Below, piece after piece: positions 27,268-36,122 of a DNA stretch of 64,000 nt. The first letter of the stretch is position 1, and every line of letters starts with the position of its first letter. The translations under genes were made by a program, and so were the position numbers. This DNA comes from Alloprevotella sp. (GTDB lineage: Bacteria; Bacteroidota; Bacteroidia; Bacteroidales; Muribaculaceae). The stretch covers positions 1 to 64,000 of the forward strand of contig JAMPIE010000004.1 of assembly GCA_023663135.1 (NCBI GenBank). Direction: 5' to 3'. The notes under the pieces are model-generated. The model was not told the origin of the DNA. It made no database searches and saw only the letters and a program-made list of their open reading frames with translations.

Positions 27268-28398
27268 TTAGGAGTGGAAAGAGTTGACGGCATCGATAAC
27301 GGCGCGTATCTGCTCCTTGGTCATGGCCGGGGAGATGGGGAGCGAGAGCTCGTGCGAGTGGATGAGGTCGGTCACCGGGAGGCATCGCCGGGCCCAGGGC
27401 TCGGCGGCATAACACACTTGTCGGTGTGGAGGAATGGGGTAGTGGATGAGAGACTCCACGCCCCGGCTTGCCATATGGGCCATCAGGCCGTCGCGCTTCT
27501 CGGCAAGGATGGGGAAGATGTGCCACACATTCTCATGTTGCTCTGCCGGAGGGGCCGGGAGGGTGACGAGCGGATTGTTAATCTCGGCGTGATATTGAGC
27601 GGCAATGAGGCGCCGACGAGCGTTGTCGTCGTCAAGATGGGGCAGCTTGACCGACAAGAAGGCAGCCTGGAGCTCGTCGAGGCGCGAGTTGCGTCCACGG
27701 TATGGGCACACATATTTGCGTGAGGAGCCGTAGTTGGCTAATGCTCTGACGGTGGAGGCCAGGAGAGGGTCGGAGGTGGTGACAATGCCGCCGTCACCGA
27801 GAGCGCCGAGGTTTTTGCCGGGGTAGAAGCTATGTCCGGCAGCATCGCCGAGTGAGCCGGTGAGTCTATGGCCGTAGCGACATCCGTGAGCTTGGGCATT
27901 GTCTTCGATGAGCTTCAGGCCGTGGCGGGAGCATATGGCGGCAATCTCGGGGGTAAAAGAGAGGCGCCCGTAGAGATGGACCGTCATCACGGCTCGGGTC
28001 TTTTCGGTCAGGGCTTCCTCTATCTTAGATGGGTCGATCTGGAAGGTGTCGAGACGTGGCTCCACGAGCACCGGAGTGAGGCCATTGTCGGTGATGGCCA
28101 GGATGGAGGCTATGTAGGTGTTGGCCGGGACAATCACCTCGTCGCCATCGCTCATAATCCCCATCTCCTTGTAGGCTCGGAGGATAAGGGAGAGGGCATC
28201 GAGGCCGTTGGCGCAGCCTATGGCGTGGTCGGTGCCAATATATCTTGCATAGCGCTCCTCAAAGGCGGCCACTTCACGGCCGTTGAGAAACCAACCCGAG
28301 GCAATAACGCGGCGAGCTGCTTCGTCGAGAGCGGCGCGGCAAGGGGCATTGACGGCGCTAAGGTCGTAATATCTCACATTGAAGTCCATCTCTTGCAT
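27268..28398 (-). CDS. DegT/DnrJ/EryC1 sugar aminotransferase (FdtB/QdtB-like)
   Basis: The 376-residue PLP enzyme has the family's N-terminal [11 protein letters not shown] motif, [11 protein letters not shown] (61-71), the aspartate stacking region EDNAQAHG (165-172) and the PLP lysine Lys195 in [15 protein letters not shown]. Its neighbour is a 3,4-ketoisomerase-like double cupin, so it likely aminates a dTDP-3-keto-6-deoxyhexose to give a 3-amino-3,6-dideoxy sugar (Fuc3N or Qui3N type) for surface glycans. No acetyltransferase or rmlAB genes are nearby. It overlaps the cupin gene by 25 bp; the ATG three codons in is an alternative start. Confidence 0.88.
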   Translation of the reverse strand: MQEMDFNVRYYDLSAVNAPCRAALDEAARRVIASGWFLNGREVAAFEERYARYIGTDHAIGCANGLDALSLILRAYKEMGIMSDGDEVIVPANTYIASILAITDNGLTPVLVEPRLDTFQIDPSKIEEALTEKTRAVMTVHLYGRLSFTPEIAAICSRHGLKLIEDNAQAHGCRYGHRLTGSLGDAAGHSFYPGKNLGALGDGGIVTTSDPLLASTVRALANYGSSRKYVCPYRGRNSRLDELQAAFLSVKLPHLDDDNARRRLIAAQYHAEINNPLVTLPAPPAEQHENVWHIFPILAEKRDGLMAHMASRGVESLIHYPIPPHRQVCYAAEPWARRCLPVTDLIHSHELSLPISPAMTKEQIRAVIDAVNSFHS

Positions 28399-29264
28399 CG
28401 GAGGAGAAAAGAATCGTAGTCGCGTATATAGTCACCGTCGTCGAAGGGGTCGGAGGCTAAGACGAGGCATATTGAGCCGGAGGAGAAGCTCTGCTCGGCC
28501 GACCAAATCCCGGGCGGAATGTGCAGCCCCATGTATGGACGATTGAGCGTCACCGTTCGTCGGGTCGACCCATCGTCGACCACCACGTCAAAGCTCCCTG
28601 ATGCCGCTACGATAAACTCGTGGAGGGTCTCATGAGCATGTCCTCCGCGCGACACACCGGCCGGGATGTCGTAAGTGTAAAACACTCTTCTCAGCTCAAA
28701 GGGGATGTTGACTGAGGGGTGGACGGGGGTGATGTTGCCGGCGCGGTCGGTGATGCGCGGGAGGGTTACAAGTGAGCAGTCAAAGACCGTCGGAGGCTCG
28801 GCAGGAATGGGGCATACTGAGCCTCGTGTCTCGGGCGACGAGATTATCGGCAAAGACTCCCCTGCGGCGGATAGGGCAGAGAATTCATCGTGTGAGCGGA
28901 TATAGTCGGTCTCGTCATAGGGAGTTGACGACAATATGAGGGCCAGGGAGTTTGTGGAGAAATTGGAGAGCTCGCGCCATGAGCGGGGCGGGACGTATAG
29001 GCCGTAATGTGACCTGTTGAGCGAAAAGCGCTCAGTCGTCCCTCCGGGAGTCTCCACCGTCACGTCAAAGCTCCCCGAGAGGGCCACTATCAGCTCCTGG
29101 CCGCGGCGATAGGCATGGCCGCCTCGACATTCGCCTCCGGGCACGTCATAGATCCAGTAGGCCCGTTGGATATTAAAGGGTATGGTGTCACATTCCTCGA
29201 TGGACGACAGGTTGCCGCGATGGTCAAGAAATCGGGGCAGGTCAATGAGGCGCGGGCTGTTCAT
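28374..29264 (-). CDS. Tandem double FdtA/QdtA-type cupin (WxcM-like) protein
   Basis: The 296-residue protein contains two complete sugar 3,4-ketoisomerase-like cupin domains, residues 1-127 and about 160-290, joined by a Ser/Pro/Glu-rich linker. The active-site HxH pair is His209-Ala-His211 in domain 2, but His50-Ala-Tyr52 in domain 1. FdtA/QdtA enzymes convert dTDP-4-keto-6-deoxyglucose to the 3-keto isomer, which the adjacent DegT enzyme would aminate. Domain 1 may be inactive, structural or altered in specificity. The gene overlaps rsmG by 4 bp and the aminotransferase gene by 25 bp. Confidence 0.85.
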   Translation of the reverse strand: MNSPRLIDLPRFLDHRGNLSSIEECDTIPFNIQRAYWIYDVPGGECRGGHAYRRGQELIVALSGSFDVTVETPGGTTERFSLNRSHYGLYVPPRSWRELSNFSTNSLALILSSTPYDETDYIRSHDEFSALSAAGESLPIISSPETRGSVCPIPAEPPTVFDCSLVTLPRITDRAGNITPVHPSVNIPFELRRVFYTYDIPAGVSRGGHAHETLHEFIVAASGSFDVVVDDGSTRRTVTLNRPYMGLHIPPGIWSAEQSFSSGSICLVLASDPFDDGDYIRDYDSFLLRCKRWTSM

Positions 29265-29896
29265 AGGGGGAGGTAGAGGAGATGCTTGGTGTCAAAGAAA
29301 GGGATGGATGGGAAATAGTCGCACAGGGGCACGTCGACCACTTCGCGGCGTCGCCCCGCGGCGGCAATCTCGTCGGTCAGGTTGCCCCCCTTGAGTACCA
29401 CGAGCCCCGTCGGAAGAGTATTGCCCGGCATCGGATGTCGGCTGATGTTTTTAGCCACGAGCGGAATCATCTCGCCGAGCGTCATCACCGCCCGGCTCAC
29501 CACATAATCAAACTTTTGTCGACACTCGCCAATGTCGCCATGCTGGAAGGAGACATTCTTAAGCCCGACAGCCTCGGCTATTGCGTTGGCCACCCTTATC
29601 TTCTTCCCGATGCGGTCGATGAGATGGAAGCGACATTGAGGCCACAAGATGGCCAGGGGGATGCCGGGGAAGCCGCCTCCCGTTCCTAAGTCGAGGATGT
29701 CCGACCCTTCACATGGCGTCATAAATTTGCCTATGGCGAGCGAGTGGAGGATATGGTGGGGGTAGATATTGTCTATATCCTTGCGCGACACCACATTGAT
29801 GCGCGCATTCCACTCAGCATAGAGCGGTCCGAGAGCCATGAGCTGTGAGCGCTGGCTCTCAGTCAAAAAGGGGAATGCTTTGATGATTTCGTCCAT
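29261..29896 (-). CDS. rsmG: 16S rRNA (guanine-527-N7) methyltransferase
   Basis: The 211-residue SAM-dependent methyltransferase shows the RsmG motifs: WNARINVVSRKD (33-44), HHILHSLAI, SAM loop LDLGTGGGFPGIPLAI (near 70-85) and RAVMTLGEM. It methylates G527 in the 530 loop of 16S rRNA; loss of such enzymes gives low-level streptomycin resistance in other bacteria. It is the first gene of a unit that continues into deoxyamino-sugar genes, with a 4-bp overlap, an unusual partner for rsmG. Confidence 0.93.
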   Translation of the reverse strand: MDEIIKAFPFLTESQRSQLMALGPLYAEWNARINVVSRKDIDNIYPHHILHSLAIGKFMTPCEGSDILDLGTGGGFPGIPLAILWPQCRFHLIDRIGKKIRVANAIAEAVGLKNVSFQHGDIGECRQKFDYVVSRAVMTLGEMIPLVAKNISRHPMPGNTLPTGLVVLKGGNLTDEIAAAGRRREVVDVPLCDYFPSIPFFDTKHLLYLPL

Positions 29897-29903
29897 GATG
29901 GGG

Positions 29904-29911
29904 CAAAGATA
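29904..29911 (-). promoter_or_regulatory. Candidate -7 element for rsmG
   Basis: TATCTTTG on the minus strand matches TAnnTTTG and lies 7 bases upstream of the rsmG ATG, implying a leaderless or nearly leaderless transcript. No -33 element is clear. Confidence 0.5.
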
Positions 29912-29924
29912 GTGAAAAATTGCG

Positions 29925-29932
29925 TAATTTTG
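29925..29932 (+). promoter_or_regulatory. Candidate -7 element for the AspT-family transporter
   Basis: TAATTTTG matches TAnnTTTG and is 39 bases before the transporter start. It lies 13 bases from the divergent rsmG -7 element, so the two promoters must share upstream DNA. Confidence 0.5.
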
Positions 29933-29971
29933 CGGCTCTGAATGTGAATAGACCTTATTATATCATAAGCT

Positions 29972-31636
29972 GTGAACTGGATTGAGAGCCTGTTTGTCGA
30001 CCACACCCCACTGCAGGCAGTCGTGGTGCTCGCGATCATCATTGCCTCCGGCCTTGGGCTGGGCAAGCTGCGCGTGAGCGGAGTGAGTCTCGGGGTTACC
30101 TTTGTGTTTTTCATGGGCATCCTTGCGGGCCACCTCGGGCTGAGCATCGACCATGAGATGCTCCTCTATGCAGAAAACTTTGGCTTGGTGCTCTTTGTCT
30201 ACGAGCTGGGCCTTAAGGTGGGCCCCGGCTTTTTCTCTTCGTTCCGTTCCGGGGGAATCGGGCTCAATATGCTTGGCCTGGGCGTGATTATCTTGGGCAC
30301 TCTGATGGCGATAGGGCTGTCGTTTTGGGCCGGTGTGCCTATGAGCGATATGATAGGAGTGCTCTGCGGAGCCACCACAAACACACCGGCTCTCGGCGCG
30401 GCCCAGCAGGCGCTGGAGCAGATGGGGGTGTCGGCCCAAGGGGCGGCTCTCGGCTGCGCCGTGACTTATCCTCTTGGAGTGGTGGGTGTTATTCTTGCCA
30501 TGGTGGTCATACGCTATCTGTGGGTGCGCCCTGCCGACCTGTCCGGTGCTGACGGGCACGATGAGCCCGACCATACCTTTGTGGCGGCCTTTACTATCGA
30601 TAATCCGGGGATTGACGGTCTGACAATACGCGAGGTTGCCTCAGCGGCCAAAGGCAACTTTGTCATCTCTCGCCTGTGGCGTAATGGAGTGGTGTCTATC
30701 CCGGCCGGAGACACAGTGCTGAGCTCCGGCGACAAGCTGCTGGTGACCACCAACGACGGAGAGCTTCCCGAGCTGCGCATCATCTTTGGCCATCAGGATG
30801 ATACAGACTATAACGCGGCCGATGTGGATTGGAACGCTATCGACTCGTCGCTCGTGAGCCGTCATGTGGTGGTGAGCCGCCCCGAGATCAACGGCAAGCG
30901 ACTTGGCTCGCTTCGTCTGCGCTCCTCTTATGATATCAACATCACCCGAGTGACTCGCGCCGGGGTGAGACTACTGGCCACACCCGGCCTCATCCTTCAG
31001 CTTGGCGACCGCTTGACCATCGTGGGCGAGCAGAAGGCCATAGATGCCGTGGCTAAGAAGTTGGGCAATGCTGAGACAAAGCTCCGTGACCCCAATCTTG
31101 CTGCCATCTTTATTGGAATGGTGGCCGGTCTGGTCCTTGGCTCCATACCCATTGCTATCCCCGGCATGTCGATGCCTGTGAAGCTCGGCATGGCGGGCGG
31201 CCCGATGATTATGGGCATCATCTTAGGCCGTTTTGGCCCCAGGCTACATCTCGTGACATACACCACCACCTCGGCCAATCTAATGCTCCGGGGGATAGGG
31301 CTTAGCCTTTACCTCGCGTGCTTAGGGCTCGATGCCGGCTCGGGCTTCTTTGACACCATTATGAAAGCTGATGGGCTCACATGGATAGCGCTCGGCTTTG
31401 CCATCACCCTGATCCCCACGATGGTGATGGGGTTGGTGGCCATGCGCCGTTTTGGGCTCGACTTCGGCTCATCGTGTGGCATGATGTGTGGATCAATGGC
31501 CAATCCTATGGCGCTCAATTATGCCAATGATACACTGCCGGGTGATAACGCTGCCGTGGCATATGCCACTGTATATCCGCTTGGCATGTTTGCTCGAGTA
31601 GTCCTCGCTCAGGTGATGGTAATCTTATTTGTATAG
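29972..31636 (+). CDS. AspT/YidE-family transporter with two TrkA-C domains
   Basis: The 554-residue membrane protein has two homologous hydrophobic halves (about 10-180 and 375-554), with AspT-repeat motifs GVLCGATTNTPALGAAQQAL (129-148) and MCGSMANPMALNYAND near 505. Between them are two regulatory TrkA-C (RCK_C) domains, about 200-275 and 290-360. The family includes the aspartate:alanine exchanger and many putative transporters. The substrate is not evident. It is a single-gene unit converging on the solute-binding protein gene 6 bp away. The first codon is GTG. Confidence 0.85.
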   Translation: MNWIESLFVDHTPLQAVVVLAIIIASGLGLGKLRVSGVSLGVTFVFFMGILAGHLGLSIDHEMLLYAENFGLVLFVYELGLKVGPGFFSSFRSGGIGLNMLGLGVIILGTLMAIGLSFWAGVPMSDMIGVLCGATTNTPALGAAQQALEQMGVSAQGAALGCAVTYPLGVVGVILAMVVIRYLWVRPADLSGADGHDEPDHTFVAAFTIDNPGIDGLTIREVASAAKGNFVISRLWRNGVVSIPAGDTVLSSGDKLLVTTNDGELPELRIIFGHQDDTDYNAADVDWNAIDSSLVSRHVVVSRPEINGKRLGSLRLRSSYDINITRVTRAGVRLLATPGLILQLGDRLTIVGEQKAIDAVAKKLGNAETKLRDPNLAAIFIGMVAGLVLGSIPIAIPGMSMPVKLGMAGGPMIMGIILGRFGPRLHLVTYTTTSANLMLRGIGLSLYLACLGLDAGSGFFDTIMKADGLTWIALGFAITLIPTMVMGLVAMRRFGLDFGSSCGMMCGSMANPMALNYANDTLPGDNAAVAYATVYPLGMFARVVLAQVMVILFV

Positions 31637-31642
31637 AGGGTT

Positions 31643-32479
31643 TTAGTCTTCTCCGAAGTAGCGGAGGTGGAGCATCGAGTAGGCCGGAGTGGCTTTATAT
31701 CGCACAAGGAGCGTGTCTATCCGGGCGGCGAGCTTCTTGTCGTTGCGGCGCATGAGCCACGACTGGAATTGGGTGAAAGACACGGCAGTGGAGATGTCTA
31801 CGTCGGGATATTCGGCGGCCATTGCACGTGCTATGCGTTCGTTGACCACTGCGCGGTCAATCTCGCCCGTGGCAGTGAGGATAAAGAGCTGTTCTGAGCC
31901 ATAGAGAGAGTCGGTCACGACGATGATTGTGTCGCCTATCTCCTCGCTGAGCGAACGCAGTCGCGCGGCGGCGGGGCTTCTCTGTGGCACCCACACTTTC
32001 TTGCCGGCCAGACCGAGGGGTGAGGCGATGAGCGTGGCCGTATCGGCACGCTGTACCAGCACTTGTCGGTCAAGGTAGGCAGGTTCGCTCACGGCATAGT
32101 CGTTGCGCTCATCGGCGGTGGTTGGCGCATCGGCCACTACGAGGTCAAAAAGGCCGTCGCGGAGCCCGTCAAGGGCGGAAGATATGGATGAGAAGGGGTG
32201 GAACTTGAGCTTGAGGTCTCCCTCAGAGGCCAGGGCGCGCAGCAAGTCGTAGTCAAAGCCGCCGATGGTGTCGGCGCGTTGGTAAAAGGTCAGTGGGGAA
32301 TATTCGATGGCAACGTCAATGGTGTCGGCGCCGGAGGGTGAGATAGACGTTGAGCCGTCGGAGTGAGGATGAGAGCAGGCTTTGATGAGCCACATGGCTC
32401 CCAAGGCTATTATTAGCAAGGCGATTAGGAGGCCGGCCATGCGGCGGCTTTTGGGGCGAAGTGGGGAGGAGTCTTTCAT
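31643..32479 (-). CDS. Membrane-anchored solute-binding family 3 protein (MltF N-domain-like)
   Basis: The 278-residue protein has an N-terminal hydrophobic anchor (about 14-33, ending at Cys35, a weak lipobox) and a bacterial family 3 solute-binding domain (about 52-270), including the GGFDYDLLRALA motif and the central DLVVADAPTTADERNDYAVSEP segment (shown in part). Such domains bind amino acids or muropeptides. No ABC permease or transglycosylase domain accompanies it. It lies 1 bp downstream of the porin gene on the same strand, so they are probably co-transcribed and act in the envelope. Confidence 0.78.
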   Translation of the reverse strand: MKDSSPLRPKSRRMAGLLIALLIIALGAMWLIKACSHPHSDGSTSISPSGADTIDVAIEYSPLTFYQRADTIGGFDYDLLRALASEGDLKLKFHPFSSISSALDGLRDGLFDLVVADAPTTADERNDYAVSEPAYLDRQVLVQRADTATLIASPLGLAGKKVWVPQRSPAAARLRSLSEEIGDTIIVVTDSLYGSEQLFILTATGEIDRAVVNERIARAMAAEYPDVDISTAVSFTQFQSWLMRRNDKKLAARIDTLLVRYKATPAYSMLHLRYFGED

Positions 32480-32480
32480 A

Positions 32481-34523
32481 TCAGTTGGTGAAGTCTACCG
32501 AGACGCCGAGCATGAGCCGTCGAGGGTTCATGGGGTAGTGGGGGAGGGCAAAGTAGTTGTCGCCCCCGATGGAGCCTTGGTTGATATGAGAGAATAACAA
32601 ATAAAATCGAGCTTTGCTCAATTTCATATTGATATAAGCGTTCATGAAGGGGTAGTTTCCCACCTTCACCTTGTCTTGGACATGGAATGTGGTGGTGGCG
32701 GGCTGGTAGTCGTAGGCATAATATTTGGAATACCAGTCGCAGTCAACTCCCATTTGGACCTGTAGAGTGGCTACTCGGAAGAGAATGTAGAGATTGGAGT
32801 ATAGGGCGAGCGAGGGGAGTGGGAGCACGTTAGAGTCGGAGCTCTTTTGCCATACGAGCTTGTTTTCCCAGTTGAGGATGCCCAGGCGGAAGTCTTGTCT
32901 GAGAGAGGCGCTAATGACCTGGACGTTGCTGCCGTGCTGGACGGGGCATGAGAGGGAGTCGAAATAGACGAGGTTTTGGACATTCCGGAGGTCAAATCCC
33001 AGGCGGGTCTTGGTCTTGGGGAAAGAGAGGGAGGCGCCTATGGAGACACGTCGCGTCTTGCCAAAATCGTTGTGCCAGATGAAATGGTTGCTCACATAGT
33101 TGTTGAGTAGATAGGGGGCGGCCTCGTTGCTGAAGCCGCCGTGGGCTTCGAGGCTGAGGGTGTCGCCGGCCAAAGGGATGCGAGTGGAGGCGTTACCGGA
33201 GATCTCCACCTCGCCTATGGCTCTCCCCAGGAGACCGAAGCGGGCCATGGCGTCGTAGCGAATCAGAGAACCGCGGGTTTTAGACAGGCGACCGCCCACC
33301 CAGAGGAAGTTTTCATTGGCCTTTTCCGCAAGCTGCTCAGGCAGAGGATAGGGAGTGAGCGAGGGGTCGATGGCGGCCGGGTCGCGAGGGTGGGTCACCG
33401 AGTCGGGGTTCTGGGTGTAGCTTCGGAGTTCGTGGGTGACAAAAGCAGAGAGTCCAAACTTGGCATACTTATGAAAGCCCTCGATGAGTGACAGCGCCAG
33501 GGTGTTGGTGATGGAGTGGAAGCGGGTCACGTCGTTGGTCATTTGGCGGCTGAGGTAGGCGTTCTCCCAGAAGTCGCGTGCCTCGGAGGGGTTTTGGTTG
33601 CGAAACATATGTCGCCCTTTCTGGTAGTTGAAAGTCCAGGTTACGGCGCTTACGGGAACAAACTCGCTCCTCTCAATAGTGTCGGGCACGAGCTTACCCT
33701 CTGGCGACATGATGCTGTCGGGGGGGAGGGCGCGCCAAAAGCCCATCTTATACTTATTGTTGAGCATCAGTTCGGCGCCCGTGACGCGAGTATGGGCGGC
33801 GGAGAGGCGGGTGGGAATGGAGTGAGACTCTATGGTTGAGATGCCTCCTTGGAGCTCGGCGGGGTCGGTGATATAGAGGTCGTCGGTGATGCCGCCGTTT
33901 TCCTTATTGAGAGAGTTCCAGGCATTGAAAAAGGCTTGGAGCTCATACTTGTCGCCCATATAAGAGCCAAAGGCGCCCCAGCTGATGGCTTTAACCGACT
34001 GATTGGCATATGAGCCTTTAGAGTAGATATAGTCAATGTCGGCGCCTACTTGTATACTTTTATTGACATTGCCGGAGAATACCCCTTTGAGACGGTCTTG
34101 GGCGCTCTCCTTGCCGCCGCCGGTGTTGTAGCTCAGGAGGGTGAAGGGTATGCGCGAGTTATAAAACTTATGCTTACCTAAAGCGGGCAGCCAGTGGGCG
34201 AGGGCGTCGCGGAAGAAGAATGGCGAAGTCCGAGGACGCTCGAAATAGATCATATTGATTCCTTCGGCGCCATAGTTGCCCGTGGAGGCCCAGGCGAGCG
34301 ACGCATCGGAGGGCACGGCCTGGAGGTAATAATTGTGGAGGAGCGTGTCGACCGAAGCGGGGCTGATGGAGCCGAGCGGGCCGGTCATCTCCCAGGCATA
34401 GATGCTTTGAGGGGGCAGTTTATGTGATTGCTGTCCTGCGCCGTCGCTCTGCTGTGCAATGGCGGGGAGGCCGAGAAGGAAGTAGATGAAAAATATGATG
34501 GCTTTTTGCAAAGGGAGCTTCAT
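32481..34523 (-). CDS. Putative porin (Porin_10 family)
   Basis: From the ATG at 34523 the 680-residue product has a clean signal peptide (MKLPLQKAIIFFIYFLLGLP then AIAQQ); the longer in-frame start at 34559 would disrupt it. The remainder alternates short amphipathic strands and turns with many aromatic residues, ending in a strand that closes with SVDFTN, as expected for an outer-membrane beta barrel. It matches the Bacteroidota putative porin family. Transported solute is unknown. A -7-like element lies at 34564-34571. Confidence 0.82.
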   Translation of the reverse strand: MKLPLQKAIIFFIYFLLGLPAIAQQSDGAGQQSHKLPPQSIYAWEMTGPLGSISPASVDTLLHNYYLQAVPSDASLAWASTGNYGAEGINMIYFERPRTSPFFFRDALAHWLPALGKHKFYNSRIPFTLLSYNTGGGKESAQDRLKGVFSGNVNKSIQVGADIDYIYSKGSYANQSVKAISWGAFGSYMGDKYELQAFFNAWNSLNKENGGITDDLYITDPAELQGGISTIESHSIPTRLSAAHTRVTGAELMLNNKYKMGFWRALPPDSIMSPEGKLVPDTIERSEFVPVSAVTWTFNYQKGRHMFRNQNPSEARDFWENAYLSRQMTNDVTRFHSITNTLALSLIEGFHKYAKFGLSAFVTHELRSYTQNPDSVTHPRDPAAIDPSLTPYPLPEQLAEKANENFLWVGGRLSKTRGSLIRYDAMARFGLLGRAIGEVEISGNASTRIPLAGDTLSLEAHGGFSNEAAPYLLNNYVSNHFIWHNDFGKTRRVSIGASLSFPKTKTRLGFDLRNVQNLVYFDSLSCPVQHGSNVQVISASLRQDFRLGILNWENKLVWQKSSDSNVLPLPSLALYSNLYILFRVATLQVQMGVDCDWYSKYYAYDYQPATTTFHVQDKVKVGNYPFMNAYINMKLSKARFYLLFSHINQGSIGGDNYFALPHYPMNPRRLMLGVSVDFTN

Positions 34524-34563
34524 TTTTGCTGGGGGATGAATGGCTAAGGGCATTATCACGCGG

Positions 34564-34571
34564 CAAAGGTA
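34564..34571 (-). promoter_or_regulatory. Candidate -7 element for the porin gene
   Basis: TACCTTTG on the minus strand fits TAnnTTTG and lies about 40 bases upstream of the chosen ATG at 34523. It lies downstream (in the transcribed sense) of no coding sequence and supports the shorter start. Confidence 0.5.
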
Positions 34572-34601
34572 TCAAATATTTTGTAAAAAAGAGGCTAAAT
34601 A

Positions 34602-34632
34602 TTGCACGTTGATAGAAAAAACACTACCTTTG
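34602..34632 (+). promoter_or_regulatory. Promoter for rpsP
   Basis: A TTGC -33-like element at 34602-34605, a 19-base spacer and TACCTTTG at 34625-34632 form a near-consensus promoter. The leader to the rpsP ATG is about 67 bases. Confidence 0.6.
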
Positions 34633-34705
34633 CAGCCGCAAACCGAGCCAAAGGCCAATAGCCGCGGTTCGGGGCGCAAGCAATACAAATCCAACTAATT
34701 CACTA

Positions 34706-35248
34706 ATGGCAACAAAAATCAGACTGCAACGCCATGGTCGTAAGAACTATGCGTTCTATCCTATTGTTATCGCCGACAGCAGGGCACCACGAGATGGTAA
34801 GTATATTGAAAGGATAGGTTCCTACAACCCGAACACTAATCCTGCTACAATAACACTGAATTTCGAAAGGGCTTTGTATTGGCTCAACTGTGGCGCACAG
34901 CCCACCGATACCGCTCGCACCATCCTCTCCAATGAGGGCGTGCTCTTGATGAAGCACCTCCAGGGTGGCGTAAAGAAAGGCGCCTTTGATGAGGCAGAGG
35001 CACAGCGTCGCTTCGAGGCCTGGAAGCAGAAAAAGCAGGCAGCCGTAGACTCCCTCCGTGCTTCCGTAGCCGACAAGAAGGAGCTAGCCGCAAAGGCTCG
35101 CTTTGAGGCTGAGCAGGCCACCAACAAGACCATAGCTGAGGCTGTGGCCAAGAAGAAGGCCGAGGCTGCTGCCAAGGCTGCTGAGGAGGCTGCTGCCGCC
35201 GCTCCTGCCGAGGAGGCTCCCGCCGAGGAGGCTCCCGCAGCAGAATAA
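34706..35248 (+). CDS. rpsP: 30S ribosomal protein S16 with long C-terminal extension
   Basis: Residues 1-85 or so are a canonical S16 core ([39 protein letters not shown]). The total of 180 residues is about twice the E. coli length because of a charged helical segment (about 100-155) and an Ala/Glu/Pro-rich tail ending in repeated APAEE motifs. Extended S16 proteins are usual in Bacteroidales. It is a single-gene unit here, without the rimM-trmD neighbours found in many other phyla. A terminator hairpin follows. Confidence 0.96.
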   Translation: MATKIRLQRHGRKNYAFYPIVIADSRAPRDGKYIERIGSYNPNTNPATITLNFERALYWLNCGAQPTDTARTILSNEGVLLMKHLQGGVKKGAFDEAEAQRRFEAWKQKKQAAVDSLRASVADKKELAAKARFEAEQATNKTIAEAVAKKKAEAAAKAAEEAAAAAPAEEAPAEEAPAAE

Positions 35249-35291
35249 GCGGGCATATCCTCTACCCGTCTATATCCTGTCGCAACAGACT

Positions 35292-35325
35292 AAGGGCTTG
35301 ATGTCATCATGGCATCAGGCCCTTT
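35292..35325 (+). terminator. Terminator of rpsP
   Basis: AAGGGCTTGATG at 35292-35303 pairs with CATCAGGCCCTT at 35313-35324 with one mismatch around a nine-base loop, followed by T and C. It lies 43 bases after the stop codon. Confidence 0.7.
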
Positions 35326-36070
35326 CGCTGTTAGAGTGCCAATTTGTTCTTGCCGTCGCCGGGTATTGTCGGAAAAACGAAAAGTACAATTTGTAAAAAC
35401 GAAAAGTACAATTTTTGCGGTTTTTTCGCGATGCCGGGATGGGTGTCTTGGCCTTGCCGTCCTCGTCATAGAAATTGTCAGCCGAGATGTAGAGATTTGA
35501 GAAATCAAGAGGTTCCTGGATACCGGTGGATGTGTTGAGGTGGGTAGTGGAGCATTTGAGGGAGTAACGGTTTAGGGCAGTTGCCGACAGAGCCTCGGCG
35601 ATGATTTGGTCGAAGGTGACACGCCCCGACAGATTGAACTCCCGGCTCTCCATCGGCCCGAGGTCGGAGAACGACAGCTCCACCACATAGCCGTCCTTCG
35701 TCGAGTAAGGCTCCTCATACAGCTCCGGCTCAATCGACCCGCGCCACACTACATCGTTCCCGGTCTTCACCTCCAACACAATGCTCAGTGGGTCGATGGC
35801 ATAGAGGTCTGTGAACGTTCGGTCGCCCGGCGAAATGAGCCGCAGCGTGGCCGTCGAGCCCTCCACGACATCCTCCGGCGCAACCTCGCTCCACTCCATC
35901 GACAACGGCGTGTCAGCGTCAAACATCAGATCCTCCACCACCGGGAACGCCCCGGCAGCCTCCTGATAGATCGTGACCTCCCACAGCCTTTCGACCGTGG
36001 CATAGTTATCCCCCTGTTGGTAGAACGGCCACAGCCCGTAAAATCTCCCATAATATCGCGGAAAAAGCAT
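35315..36070 (-). pseudogene. Remnant of a phage-like structural protein gene
   Basis: The open frame encodes 251 residues. Residues from about 28 (ERLWEVTIYQEA) to about 215 read as a coherent folded protein resembling tail-region proteins of Bacteroidota prophages (PLSMEWSEVAPEDVVEGSTA, GRVTFDQIIAEALS). The last 38 residues are basic, low-quality sequence that starts exactly where a 20-bp direct repeat begins, so the natural C-terminus has been lost. A phage proteins label rests on my recognition of the family and is not proven. It lies downstream of a second broken phage-like gene on the same strand, between rpsP and lptB. Confidence 0.6.
35373..35414. repeat. Two direct copies of a 20-bp AT-rich repeat
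   Basis: Identical 20-base copies at 35373-35392 and 35395-35414 (AAAAACGAAAAGTACAATTT) are separated by two bases, giving a 22-bp period. They fall at the point where the phage-like reading frame loses its normal C-terminal sequence. The composition is far more AT-rich than the flanks. They may mark an insertion or recombination junction, or be protein-binding iterons. Confidence 0.75.
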
Positions 36071-36087
36071 AAATGTTGTCTGAAAAT

Positions 36088-36118
36088 TTTGTGGTTGATG
36101 GATTTGTTGTTACCTTTG
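36088..36118 (+). promoter_or_regulatory. Full-consensus promoter facing away from the phage remnant
   Basis: TTTG at 36088-36091, a 19-base spacer and TACCTTTG at 36111-36118 match the Bacteroidota consensus. The predicted start site (about 36123-36125) coincides with the first base of an 11-bp stem. There is no open reading frame downstream on this strand. Confidence 0.75.
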
Positions 36119-36122
36119 CGGA

